Shown here piece after piece: positions 1 to 8,361 of a DNA stretch of 64,000 nucleotides. A program made the position numbers and the translations under genes. This stretch comes from an uncultured Sphingomonadales bacterium. Lineage in GTDB: Bacteria; Pseudomonadota; Alphaproteobacteria; Sphingomonadales; Sphingomonadaceae. The stretch covers positions 1-64,000 of the forward strand of contig CAILBC010000043.1 in assembly GCA_903832325.1 (NCBI GenBank), read 5' to 3'. Under the pieces are notes generated by a model. That model saw nothing but the letters and a program-made list of their open reading frames with translations. It ran no database searches and had not been told where the DNA came from. Position 1 is the first letter of the stretch. Each line of letters begins with the position of its first letter.

Positions 1-31
1 ACCAGCGTCGGATCACACTGAGCAGGTCCAT
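1..31 (-). CDS. Start of an IstA-like transposase (10 codons only)
   Basis: The minus strand carries ATG at 31, preceded by GGAG with 8 nt spacing, and reads MDLLSVIRRW before leaving the window. A short hydrophobic start followed by IRRW resembles the N-terminus of IS21 IstA proteins, just before their helix-turn-helix. Only ten residues are visible, so the call leans on the neighbouring IS21-like terminal repeats. Confidence 0.35.
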   Translation of the reverse strand, partial: MDLLSVIRRW

Positions 32-141
32 GTCGATCACTCCAATGCCCCCCGACTGAAAGCCAGGGGTGAGGAAAGCATGGGTCAATTCTCAGTGAAA
101 ATTTATGGACCTCCCGGGTCAATTCTCAGCGCAACTCAACA
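1..141 (-). mobile_element. End of an IS21-family-like insertion sequence (partial)
   Basis: Two copies of GGGTCAATTCTCAG occur at about 86-99 and 119-132, separated by a short AT-rich piece. Read on the minus strand, the outer end begins TGTTGAGTTGCGCTGAG at 141. Repeated terminal blocks of this kind with a TG...CA end are typical of IS21-family elements. A reading frame with a good ribosome site starts inside, at 31, and leaves the window to the left, as istA would. The element is therefore cut by the window edge. The family assignment rests on recalled end sequences, so the outer boundary (141) is approximate and no target duplication can be checked. Confidence 0.5.
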
Positions 142-379
142 GCCTGCCACAAACAGTTCCGGCAGGATACCTGAACAAACCGTCCCGGCTGATGCCGGAT
201 TGAGCCGGCGATTCCTCCGACAAGCCGCCCGCGGCTGCCGGTCTGGCAGCCGCGAAGTGGTGCGCCGTGAAAAAAGCTTTTCCGGCAACCGTTTGCCACC
301 TGTTTGGGCGGCCGAACGGCCCGTTCCGGGCACAGCCACCCCCCGCAAAATTGGATTGACACAATTCTGCGACAGGCTA

Positions 380-393
380 AATGAACGTTCACA
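380..393. promoter_or_regulatory. LacI-type operator candidate upstream of the TBDR
   Basis: The 10-mer AACGTTCACA (384-393) sits about 37 bp before the TBDR start. The same 10-mer occurs at 9449-9458 ahead of the GH3 gene of this locus. Read on the minus strand it gives TGTGAACGTT, matching the TGnnAACGTTnnCA shape with a central CG that LacI-family repressors favour. A TTGACA hexamer lies just upstream (356-361) and could be a -35 element, but no convincing -10 is seen. The rest of 142-429 shows nothing gene-like on either strand. Confidence 0.45.
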
Positions 394-429
394 TGGTAGC
401 GTGAGAGCGTTAAACCAAGGGGGGATATC

Positions 430-3400
430 ATGATTGAGCGAGTGAATCGGCGGGCCTCACACATTGCGAGTGCCTCGATTTTGGCGATTGCGCTGAGCGC
501 CGTGCCAGCCATTGCCCAGCAGGCACCCGCGCCGAATGCCGGCGCCGCCGCACCGGCCGGGGCGCCGAACGCCAGTGATCCGAATGCGGGCGAACCGATC
601 ATCGTCAGCGGCATCCGCGCCAGCTTGCGCAGCTCGGAAAACATCAAGCGCACGTCGTTTGGTGTGGTCGACGCCATTACGTCGGAAGATATCGGCAAAT
701 TTCCCGATACCAACCTCGCCGAATCGCTGCAGCGCATTACCGGCGTGTCGATCGACCGCACCAATGGTGAAGGCGCGACGGTAACGGTTCGCGGCTTTGG
801 CCCGGAATTCAACCTGGTGCTGCTCAATGGCCGCCAGATGCCGACGTCGACGCTGGGCGATGGTGCCAGCGCGCCTGCCTCGCGCAGCTTTGATTTCGGC
901 AACCTTGCTTCCGAAGGCATTGCCGGGGTCGAAGTCTACAAGTCGGGCCGCGCGTCGCTGTCGACCGGCGGCATCGGCTCGGTGATCAACATCAAGACCG
1001 CGCGGCCGCTCGATCGGCCCGGCCTGCACACCAGCGTCGGCTTCAAGGGCGTCTATGACACCTCGCGGTTCGAGAACAAGACGGTTACGCCCGAAGTTTC
1101 GGGCATCATCAGCGATACTTTTGCCGACAACCGCATCGGTATCCTGCTGAGCGGATCGTATCAGGATCGCAAGGGCAGCCAGGCCGACTTCGCCGCCGGC
1201 TGGCGCGAAGGCTATCTCGGTTCGGAAAACAACTGGGGTTCGCTCGCCCCTGTCGGCACACCGGGCGCCGCCAACATCACCAACCGCCCGGGACCGAACG
1301 ATGTCTATCAGGTGACGCAGAACGCCGGGTACGATTTCACCACGTTCGAGCGCAAGCGCATCAACGGCCAGGCCGTGCTGCAAATGAAGCCGACCGACAC
1401 CCTGCTGGCGACGGTGGACTACACCTTTTCGCAGAACACGGTCGATGCCCGCACCAACAGCATCGGCGTGTGGTTCAACCACGGCGATACCAGCAGCAGC
1501 TGGACCAATGGCCCCGCCGCCGGCCCCAATTTCTACACCGAGCGTTTCACGGCCGCATCGGGCAAGGATCTGGCGATCACCGGCGCAGTTGCGGCCAACC
1601 GGACGATCAACCGGTCGATCGGCGGCAACCTGAAGTGGGAAGGCCCGGGCGGCAAGCTGCACCTGGAGCTCGACGCGCACCATTCGACCGCGGAAAGCAA
1701 GCCGACCTCGCCCTATGGCAGCAACATCGCGGTCGGCAGCGCGATCTATGGCGTAACCTCGCAGACGGTTGATTACACGACGCCGATGCCGGTCATTTCG
1801 GTGACCATGGCGCCGGGCGCGGATATCGCCGCATCGAACATCCGCCCCGCCGGCAACGCGTTCCGCAACGCCTATTTCCGCGATGAAATCAACGAAATCG
1901 CGTTCAAGGGTTCGTACGATTTCGACGCCTCGTTCATCAAGAGCCTGGATTTCGGCGTCACGCATACTGAAAACAAAGTGCGTTCGGCGTTCGGCGTGAT
2001 CCAGAACGACACCTGGGGTGGCACCCTGTCGGCGGCTGATACGCCCGACAGCCTCTACACGATCACCAACCTGCCGCACGATCTGCGCGGCATGGCAGGG
2101 TCGAATGCAGCGGGCATCATCCCCAACTACTTCAGGATCGACACCACGGGCCTGGTTTCGTTGCTGGACAACAAGCTGGGGATTTGCGCCACGGCGACAA
2201 CGGCGGGCACTTGCCTTGCTTCGTACACCACCGACCGTTCGATCCGCGAAGAAACCTGGGCGCCCTATATCCAGTCGCTGCACAGCTTTGATCTGGGTGA
2301 AAACCCGGCGCACCTGCGGCTTGGCCTGCGTTATGAAACCACCCGGGTCAATTCGTCGGCGCAAGTGCCCATTCCGCAGCGCACGCTGTGGTCGGGCGGC
2401 AACGAAACCTCGATCGATTATGGTTCGCCAACGGTCGTTTCTTCGGCTTCGCTGACCGGCCGCTATCACAACTGGCTGCCCGCGGCCGATTTCGACATGT
2501 CGCCGATCAAGAACGTAAAGCTGCGCGCATCGTACAGCCAGACCATCACCCGGCCTGACTATACCAGCATGCAGGGCGGCACCTCGCTCGCCTCACCGAT
2601 CCGCATCGGCGGCAGCACCGCGTCGAGCGGCAATCCGGGCCTGCTGCCGTACAAGGCGATCAACATCGATCTCTCGTCCGAATGGTACTATTCGCCAACC
2701 AGCTACATTTCAGTCGGCTATTTCCACAAGGTCGTGAAGAACTTCATCGCCCAGACGCAGATCAACCAGTCGGCCTTTGGCCTGACCAACGCCGCCGCCG
2801 GCGCGCATGCCACCGAAGCGCACACCGCGCTTGGGCCGGATGCCACCGCGCAGCAACTGATGGATTACATCGCCGCGCATTACCCTTCCACGGCCGTGAC
2901 GAACGCCCAGGGCGTGGTGACCGGAATCATCGGGCAGGCGTCGGACCCGCTGGTCAACTTCATCACCACCATCCCGACCAATTCCGCGCAGCAGGACACG
3001 ATCCATGGCTGGGAATTCGCGGTCCAGCACAGCTTCTGGAATACGGGTTTCGGGGCGATCCTGAACTACACGGTGGTCAAGAGCGATCACAATTACGACA
3101 ACACGCTCAACCACACGATCACCCAGTTTGCGGTGCCCGGCGCCAGCAACAGCGCCAACGCGGTGCTGTTCTATGACAAGCACGGGCTTCAGGCCCGTGT
3201 GGCCTACAACTGGCGCGCCCAGTTCCTGGCCGGTTATGGCGTCGATCCCTTCTACGTCAATTCGTATGGCCAGTATGACGTCAGCGCGAGCTACGAAGTG
3301 CGCAAGGGCATCACGATCTTTGGCGAAGGGATCAACATCACCAACGCCGATCGTCGCGGGCACATGCGCAACAGCGAGACCGTGACGTTTGCCCAGCCGG

Positions 3401-3441
3401 GCTATGCCCGCTGGGCGGCAGGGGCCCGGTTCACCTTCTGA
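430..3441 (+). CDS. TonB-dependent receptor, glycan-locus type
   Basis: Outer-membrane beta-barrel importer of 1003 residues, energised by TonB-ExbBD. A Sec signal peptide (about 1-30, ending in AIAQQ) is followed by a Pro/Ala-rich linker, a plug domain (about 60-190, with PDTNLAESLQRITGVSIDR and VTVRGFG motifs) and a long barrel ending in an aromatic residue (ARFTF). The plug wording is that of the large TBDR subfamily common in Caulobacter, Xanthomonas and sphingomonads, which usually sits beside SapC, tryptophan-halogenase-like and cupin genes, as it does here. The start has GGGGG 4 nt upstream. Downstream glycosidases (GH16, GH3) suggest a beta-glucan oligosaccharide as cargo; that part is inferred. 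A terminator-like hairpin within the next ORF may separate it from the enzyme genes. Confidence 0.93.
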   Translation: MIERVNRRASHIASASILAIALSAVPAIAQQAPAPNAGAAAPAGAPNASDPNAGEPIIVSGIRASLRSSENIKRTSFGVVDAITSEDIGKFPDTNLAESLQRITGVSIDRTNGEGATVTVRGFGPEFNLVLLNGRQMPTSTLGDGASAPASRSFDFGNLASEGIAGVEVYKSGRASLSTGGIGSVINIKTARPLDRPGLHTSVGFKGVYDTSRFENKTVTPEVSGIISDTFADNRIGILLSGSYQDRKGSQADFAAGWREGYLGSENNWGSLAPVGTPGAANITNRPGPNDVYQVTQNAGYDFTTFERKRINGQAVLQMKPTDTLLATVDYTFSQNTVDARTNSIGVWFNHGDTSSSWTNGPAAGPNFYTERFTAASGKDLAITGAVAANRTINRSIGGNLKWEGPGGKLHLELDAHHSTAESKPTSPYGSNIAVGSAIYGVTSQTVDYTTPMPVISVTMAPGADIAASNIRPAGNAFRNAYFRDEINEIAFKGSYDFDASFIKSLDFGVTHTENKVRSAFGVIQNDTWGGTLSAADTPDSLYTITNLPHDLRGMAGSNAAGIIPNYFRIDTTGLVSLLDNKLGICATATTAGTCLASYTTDRSIREETWAPYIQSLHSFDLGENPAHLRLGLRYETTRVNSSAQVPIPQRTLWSGGNETSIDYGSPTVVSSASLTGRYHNWLPAADFDMSPIKNVKLRASYSQTITRPDYTSMQGGTSLASPIRIGGSTASSGNPGLLPYKAINIDLSSEWYYSPTSYISVGYFHKVVKNFIAQTQINQSAFGLTNAAAGAHATEAHTALGPDATAQQLMDYIAAHYPSTAVTNAQGVVTGIIGQASDPLVNFITTIPTNSAQQDTIHGWEFAVQHSFWNTGFGAILNYTVVKSDHNYDNTLNHTITQFAVPGASNSANAVLFYDKHGLQARVAYNWRAQFLAGYGVDPFYVNSYGQYDVSASYEVRKGITIFGEGINITNADRRGHMRNSETVTFAQPGYARWAAGARFTF

Positions 3442-3467
3442 ACCGGCGTCAAAGCCAGGAGAACAGC

Positions 3468-3566
3468 ATGATCGAGAGCCGCACCGCCCAAAAGTGCGGC
3501 TCTCGGTTTTTTTGCCACCGGGTTTTTTGCAACCGGCAAATCTGCGCTATGGTCCGCCTGCCATGA
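3468..3566 (+). CDS. Leader ORF (32 codons) spanning an intrinsic terminator
   Basis: ATG at 3468 has a textbook AGGAG six nt upstream (3457-3461). The frame runs 32 codons, and its TGA (3564-3566) overlaps the halogenase ATG (3563) in an ATGA junction, the same arrangement used further along this operon. The peptide begins MIESRTAQKCGSRFF and holds four cysteines and many Arg residues. Codons 3 to 16 lie on both arms of a perfect GC hairpin followed by seven T. A ribosome translating this ORF would melt the hairpin and then be delivered onto the halogenase start. This could be a translation-dependent attenuator or a small protein; no homologue is recalled. It is too short for routine gene calling. 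Confidence 0.55.
   Translation: MIESRTAQKCGSRFFCHRVFCNRQICAMVRLP
3473..3513 (+). terminator. Rho-independent terminator between TBDR and halogenase
   Basis: Stem arms GAGAGCCGCAC (3474-3484) and GTGCGGCTCTC (3494-3504) pair perfectly over 11 bp around a 9-nt loop, followed by GG and TTTTTTT (3507-3513). It lies 30 bp after the TBDR stop, inside the leader ORF. It would cut transcription after the TBDR unless it is prevented from folding. Confidence 0.85.
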
Positions 3567-5116
3567 GCACTTCGATCCAACGTCTTGTCATTGTCGGCGG
3601 CGGCACCGCGGGCTGGCTTTCTGCCTGCCTGATCGCCGCGAAATTGCCCGGCCTGGCGATCACGCTGGTCGAGGCGCCGAACATCCCGACCGTCGGGGTG
3701 GGCGAGGGCACCTGGCCGACCATGCGCGAAACGCTGGCCACGATCGGCATTGCCGAGGCGGAATTCCTGCGTGAATGCGATGCCGCGTTCAAGCAGGGGT
3801 CACGCTTTGACGGCTGGACCGATGGCACGGCCGGTGACAGCTATCTGCATCCGTTTACCGCGCCGGTGCCGGGCGAAATGCGCGATCTGATCGCGGCGTG
3901 GCAGGCGGGGGCGCCGGGCGCGCCGTTTGCCGCCGCGATGACGCCGCAACATGCGGTCTGCGCACACGATCTGGCGCCGCGCCAGCGCGCGATGCCCGAT
4001 TATGCGGGCGCGCTGAATTATGGCTATCACCTTGATGCCGGGAAATTTGCCGCGCTGCTGGCGCGCCATGCCACAGGGCGGCTGGGGGTGGTGCGGATCG
4101 CGGCCGAAGTGACCGGCGTGGTGGCGGGCGCCGATGCCGACATCGCCGCGCTGCGGCTGCGCGACCAGGCTGACCTGCCAGGTGATCTGTTCATCGACTG
4201 TTCGGGGCAGGCCGGTCTGCTGATCGGCGGGCATTGCGGCGCGGGCTGGATTGACCGGTCAGACGTTTCGCTCAACGACCGCGCGCTGGCGGTGCAAGTG
4301 CCGGTTCTGCCTGGCAGCGCGGTGGCATCGCAGACCATCGGCACGGCGCACGAGGCGGGCTGGCTGTGGGATATCGGCCTGCCGACGCGCCGCGGCATCG
4401 GCTGCGTCTATAGCTCGCAGTTCCTGTCTGACGACCGCGCGGCCGAAATTCTGGCCGATCATGTGCGTGCGCATGTGCCGGGCGCCGATGTGGCCGCGCT
4501 GCGCCCGCGGCTGCTGTCGTTTGCGACCGGGCATCGTGATCGTTTCTGGGTGGGCAATTGCCTCGCCATCGGGCTGTCGGCCGGTTTCATCGAGCCGCTG
4601 GAGGCCTCGGCGATTGTGCTGATCGAATTGTCGCTGAAGGCGCTGACCGAGAATTTTCCGCAAAGTCGCAATACTTTGCCGATCCGTGCCGCACGCTTCA
4701 ACGCGCTGTTCCGATATCGCTGGGACAGGATCGTCGAATTCCTGAAGCTGCATTATGTGCTCAGCCGGCGCCGCGAGCCCTATTGGCAGGCGCAACGCGC
4801 TGCAGCCGCGATCCCGTCCGGGCTGGCAGATGCGCTGATGCTGTGGCGCGAACAGCCGCCCTCGGTCTGGGATTTGCCGCGCGTGGACGAAATGTTTCCC
4901 GCCGCCAGCCAGGCCTATGTGCTGTATGGCATGGGTTTTCCGGCTCCGGCAGCAGCAGGCGCAGCGCCTTCGCCGGCGGCTGTGGCGCGGATCGCAGACG
5001 TTGCGGCAAAGGCCCGCGCGCTGGCCGCCGCCTTGCCCGCCAATCGGGACTATTTCACCGCCCTGGCCGCGCACTCTGCGCCGCCCGCCGCGCAACGGGA
5101 CCATGCCGCACCATGA
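3563..5116 (+). CDS. Tryptophan-halogenase-family flavoprotein, paralogue 1
   Basis: FAD-dependent protein of 517 residues in the flavin-dependent halogenase fold. Visible are the FAD-binding GGGTAGW (12-18), VGVGEGTWP (44-52), the lysine matching the catalytic Lys of PrnA/RebH in AFKQGSRF (K77), and the EPLE region. Two normally strict features have changed. The WxWxIP signature reads WLWDIG, and the Glu-Ser pair of EPLESTG reads EPLEASA. The chosen start (ATG 3563) overlaps the leader ORF and begins MSTSIQRLVIVGGG; an in-frame extension upstream would cross the terminator and has no family counterpart. Its stop overlaps the SapC ATG. Members beside TBDRs have no proven free-tryptophan halogenation; the substrate, possibly a glycan or protein, is unknown. 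Confidence 0.85.
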   Translation: MSTSIQRLVIVGGGTAGWLSACLIAAKLPGLAITLVEAPNIPTVGVGEGTWPTMRETLATIGIAEAEFLRECDAAFKQGSRFDGWTDGTAGDSYLHPFTAPVPGEMRDLIAAWQAGAPGAPFAAAMTPQHAVCAHDLAPRQRAMPDYAGALNYGYHLDAGKFAALLARHATGRLGVVRIAAEVTGVVAGADADIAALRLRDQADLPGDLFIDCSGQAGLLIGGHCGAGWIDRSDVSLNDRALAVQVPVLPGSAVASQTIGTAHEAGWLWDIGLPTRRGIGCVYSSQFLSDDRAAEILADHVRAHVPGADVAALRPRLLSFATGHRDRFWVGNCLAIGLSAGFIEPLEASAIVLIELSLKALTENFPQSRNTLPIRAARFNALFRYRWDRIVEFLKLHYVLSRRREPYWQAQRAAAAIPSGLADALMLWREQPPSVWDLPRVDEMFPAASQAYVLYGMGFPAPAAAGAAPSPAAVARIADVAAKARALAAALPANRDYFTALAAHSAPPAAQRDHAAP

Positions 5117-5832
5117 CCAACCACGCCATTCTCAACCCCGCCGATCATGGAACGCTGCGCGTGCGGACCGAGGCGCATGCCGCGTTGGGCGACAACGTGA
5201 CGGCCTGCCTGGTCATGCCGGCGGAATTTCGCGCGGCGCAGGCGCATTACCCGATCGTGTTTCGCCGCGATGCCGCCACGGGCAAGCTGGCGGCGATTGC
5301 GTTGTTTGGTTTTGACAGCGGCGAAAACCTGTTTCTGACGGCGGACGGATGGGATGCGCTCTATCGCCCGCTCGCGCTGGCGGTGCAGCCCTTTCTGATC
5401 GGCCGCGCGGGCGAAAGCGACAGCGCGCCGCAAGTGCACGTTGACCTTGCGCATCCGCGGATTGCCACCGATGGCGAAGGCGTGCGCGTGTTCGATGATC
5501 AGGGCCAGCCGACCCCCTATCTCGAAGCGATTGCCGGCAAACTGGGCGATCTGGACTATGCCTATCAAGCCGGCGATGATTTCTTTGCGGCGCTTGAACG
5601 GTATGATCTGGTCGAGCCGTTTTCGCTGGACGTGACACTGGACAACGGATCGAAACAGACGCTGGTCGGGTTTCAGACGATCGATGAAAACCGGCTGGCG
5701 GCGCTCGATGGCGAGGCGTTGCACGGGTTGATGGCGGCGGGGCACTTGTCTCCCATCTATATGGCGGTCGCCTCGCTGTCGCAGTTTCCGGCACTGGTGG
5801 CGCGCAAGAATGCGCTGACCGCCCGTGCCTGA
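5113..5832 (+). CDS. SapC family protein
   Basis: Protein of 239 residues matching the SapC family (named after a Campylobacter S-layer-associated gene). It begins MTNHAILNPADHGTLRV, with the conserved HYPIVFRRDAATGKL stretch (about 46-60) and a LFGFDSGENLFL segment (about 65-76) typical of the family. No signal peptide is seen, so it is probably cytoplasmic. The ATG overlaps the upstream halogenase stop by 4 nt, and the tail overlaps the next GTG start by 8 nt, implying translational coupling. In sphingomonads and xanthomonads SapC is a regular partner of TBDR/halogenase/cupin gene sets; its biochemical role is not established. Confidence 0.88.
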   Translation: MTNHAILNPADHGTLRVRTEAHAALGDNVTACLVMPAEFRAAQAHYPIVFRRDAATGKLAAIALFGFDSGENLFLTADGWDALYRPLALAVQPFLIGRAGESDSAPQVHVDLAHPRIATDGEGVRVFDDQGQPTPYLEAIAGKLGDLDYAYQAGDDFFAALERYDLVEPFSLDVTLDNGSKQTLVGFQTIDENRLAALDGEALHGLMAAGHLSPIYMAVASLSQFPALVARKNALTARA

Positions 5833-6859
5833 TACCGCCTTGGCCTGCGAATTTGCGGCGGTGCCGGCGGTGATCGAGCGCACCGCGCCCGATGCGGCCG
5901 CGCTCGACGGCCTGTTGCGCGGTGCGAGCGAACCGTTCGTGGTGCGCGGCCTGGTGGCGGACTGGCCGCTGGTGCAGGCTGCGCGGCGGTCTGCGCGCGA
6001 TGTTCGCAGCCATTTGCTCGAACGCGTGCGGCCGGGCCCTTTTGCAGTATCAATCGCCTCACCCGAACACGACGGGCGCATGTTTTACGATGCCGCGATG
6101 GGCATGAATTTCAGCACGGCGCGGGGCAAGCTGGCCGATATCTTTGCCGGCATCGATGCCAACGAAGACCGCGCGGACCCGCCGACGATCTATCTCGGAT
6201 CGATCGACGTGCCGACCCATTTCGACCATGTGCACGAAGAAAACCGCATCGATCTGGGCACGCGCACCCCGATTGTCAGCCTGTGGATCGGCACACGCAC
6301 GCGGATTGCCGCGCACAACGATTTTCCCGACAATCTGGCCTGTTGCGTGGCAGGGCGCCGTCGTTTCACGCTGTTTCCGCCCGATCAGTTCCGCAATCTC
6401 TACCTTGGCCCGATCGACAACACCCCGGCGGGCCGCGCGGTGAGCATGGTCGATTTCCGGGCGCCCGATCTGGACCGGCACCCCGGTTTCGCCACGGCGC
6501 TGAAATCTGCGCAAGTGGCAGAGCTTGATCCGGGCGATGCGCTGTTCATTCCCTCGATGTGGTGGCACCATGTCGAAGGCCTGGCGCCGTTCAATATCCT
6601 GATGAATTACTGGTGGCGCGATACGCCGCGCTATCTGGGCCAGCCGCAGGATGCGCTGAACCACGCCATCCTGTCGATCCGTGATCTGCCTGCGCGCGAC
6701 AAGGCGATCTGGCGCGACTTGTTTGATCATTACGTGTTTGGCAGCGGGCCAGACGTGACCGACCACATTCCGCCAGGTGGCCGCGGAGTGCTCGATCCGC
6801 TCGATGCCGAAGCTGCCGGTCGCCTGCGTTCCTTTCTCCTCAGGACCCTGAGCCGATGA
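5825..6859 (+). CDS. Cupin-8/JmjC-type Fe(II)/2-oxoglutarate oxygenase
   Basis: 344 residues of cupin-like type (cupin_8, FIH/JmjD5-like). An N-terminal region with EPFVVRGLVADWPLVQ (about 36-51) is typical of JmjC hydroxylases. The metal site is visible as HNDFPDNLAC (HxD) with the distal histidine in WWHHVEGL, and MNYWWRDTP closes the core. Such enzymes hydroxylate protein side chains or small molecules using Fe(II) and 2-oxoglutarate. The start is GTG at 5825, inside the SapC tail, and the stop overlaps the next ATG. Its fixed position between two halogenase-like genes suggests all act on one substrate, which is unknown. Confidence 0.87.
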   Translation: MPDTALACEFAAVPAVIERTAPDAAALDGLLRGASEPFVVRGLVADWPLVQAARRSARDVRSHLLERVRPGPFAVSIASPEHDGRMFYDAAMGMNFSTARGKLADIFAGIDANEDRADPPTIYLGSIDVPTHFDHVHEENRIDLGTRTPIVSLWIGTRTRIAAHNDFPDNLACCVAGRRRFTLFPPDQFRNLYLGPIDNTPAGRAVSMVDFRAPDLDRHPGFATALKSAQVAELDPGDALFIPSMWWHHVEGLAPFNILMNYWWRDTPRYLGQPQDALNHAILSIRDLPARDKAIWRDLFDHYVFGSGPDVTDHIPPGGRGVLDPLDAEAAGRLRSFLLRTLSR

Positions 6860-8361
6860 TGACAACCGACACACCAAAGCGCCGTATCGTCATTGCCGGG
6901 GGCGGCACTGCCGGCTGGATGGCGGCGGCCGCGCTCGCCCGCACGATGGGCAGCGCGATCGACCTCACGCTGGTCGAATCCGATGCGATCGGCACGATCG
7001 GCGTCGGCGAAAGCACTATCCCGCCGCTGGTGACGTACAACCGGCTGCTCGGCATTGGTGAGGCCGATTTCATGCGCGCCACCCAGGCCACGTTCAAGCT
7101 GGGCATCCAGTTCGAAAACTGGAAAGTTGCGGGCGAAAGCTATTTCCATTCGTTCGGGCTGACCGGTCGCGATCACTGGTCGGCGGGGTTCCAGCATTTC
7201 TGGATGCACGGGCTGACGCGCGGTCGCACCGAAAGCTATGACGAGTACTGCCTGGAGCTGAAAGCCGCCGCGGAAAGCAAATTTGCGCATTTGCCCGACA
7301 ACCGCATGAATTATGCCTATCAGCTTGATTCCGGGCTTTATGCCGCGTTCCTGCGCAAGATGGCCGAGGCCGATGGCGCCCGCCGGATCGAAGGCCGGAT
7401 CGCCAGTGTGGAACTGGATGGCGCAACCGGCGATATCGCGGCGCTGTTGCTGGATGACGGGCAGCGCCTTGCGGGTGACCTGTTTCTGGATTGCACCGGC
7501 TTTCGCGCGCTCCTGATCGAAGGGGCGCTGCATGCCGGCTATGATGACTGGTCGCACCATCTGCCCTGCGATTCCGCGATTGCGGTGCAGACCGCCAGCG
7601 TGCGGCCGCCGGTGCCCTATACGCGCGCGATTGCGCACGATGCCGGCTGGCAATGGCGCATTCCGCTGCAACACCGGCAGGGCAACGGCATCGTGTTCTG
7701 CAGCCGCTATCTCGAACGTGACGCGGCGCTGGACCGGTTGCTGTCAAGCGTCGAAGGCCAGCGCCTGACCGAACCCAACGTGATCCGCTTTGTCACCGGG
7801 GCGCGGCGCAAGCAGTGGCATCGCAACTGCATCGCCATCGGCCTGGCCGGCGGGTTCATGGAACCGCTGGAATCAACCAGCATCCACCTGATCCAGCGCG
7901 CCATCCTTCGCCTGATCCGCATGCTGCCGCTGGGCCCGATCAGCCCGCGCGACATCGATGAATTCAACGAGCAGCAGATGACCGACATGGTGCAGATCCG
8001 CGATTTCCTGATCCTGCATTACAAGGCGACCGAACGGCGCGACAGCCCGTTCTGGCGCCAGTGCGCCGATATGGAGATCCCCGAAAGCCTGACCCATCGT
8101 ATCGAACTGTTTCGCGAAACCGGGCGCGTGTTTCGCAAGAATGAAGAACTGTTTGCCGAAAACAGCTGGGTTCAGGTGATGATGGGGCAGGGCATCATGC
8201 CGCAGGCCTATCACCCCGTGGCGACCAAGCTGTCGGATGACGAGCTTGATCATCTGCTGCGCGGCCTGCGCGACAGCGTGGCGCGCACGGTTGCCAGCCT
8301 GCCGGGGCACAGCGCCTATGTTGCGCAATATTGCGGCCAGCCGCGCGAAGCGGCCGCATGA
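6856..8361 (+). CDS. Tryptophan-halogenase-family flavoprotein, paralogue 2
   Basis: 501 residues, flavin-dependent halogenase fold with all diagnostic residues intact: GGGTAGW (15-21), VGEST (50-54), catalytic Lys in TFKLGIQFENW (K81), WQWRIP matching WxWxIP, and EPLESTS carrying the Glu-Ser pair. It should therefore be able to bind FADH2 and, in principle, form a haloamine-type intermediate, unlike its neighbour at 3563 where two signatures are degraded. It needs a flavin reductase, none of which is in the window. ATG at 6856 lies in ATGATGA overlapping the cupin stop. Proteins of this type in TBDR loci are annotated as tryptophan 7-halogenase, but the real substrate is unproven. Confidence 0.88.
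   Translation: MMTTDTPKRRIVIAGGGTAGWMAAAALARTMGSAIDLTLVESDAIGTIGVGESTIPPLVTYNRLLGIGEADFMRATQATFKLGIQFENWKVAGESYFHSFGLTGRDHWSAGFQHFWMHGLTRGRTESYDEYCLELKAAAESKFAHLPDNRMNYAYQLDSGLYAAFLRKMAEADGARRIEGRIASVELDGATGDIAALLLDDGQRLAGDLFLDCTGFRALLIEGALHAGYDDWSHHLPCDSAIAVQTASVRPPVPYTRAIAHDAGWQWRIPLQHRQGNGIVFCSRYLERDAALDRLLSSVEGQRLTEPNVIRFVTGARRKQWHRNCIAIGLAGGFMEPLESTSIHLIQRAILRLIRMLPLGPISPRDIDEFNEQQMTDMVQIRDFLILHYKATERRDSPFWRQCADMEIPESLTHRIELFRETGRVFRKNEELFAENSWVQVMMGQGIMPQAYHPVATKLSDDELDHLLRGLRDSVARTVASLPGHSAYVAQYCGQPREAAA

Noticed and set aside
80..433. 117-codon ORF upstream of the first TBDR
   Set aside because: Crosses the IS end and promoter region, has no ribosome site, and composition is not protein-like.
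3389..3562. In-frame upstream extension of the first halogenase
   Set aside because: Would overlap the TBDR end and pass through the terminator; the family begins at the MSTSIQRLVIVGGG start.
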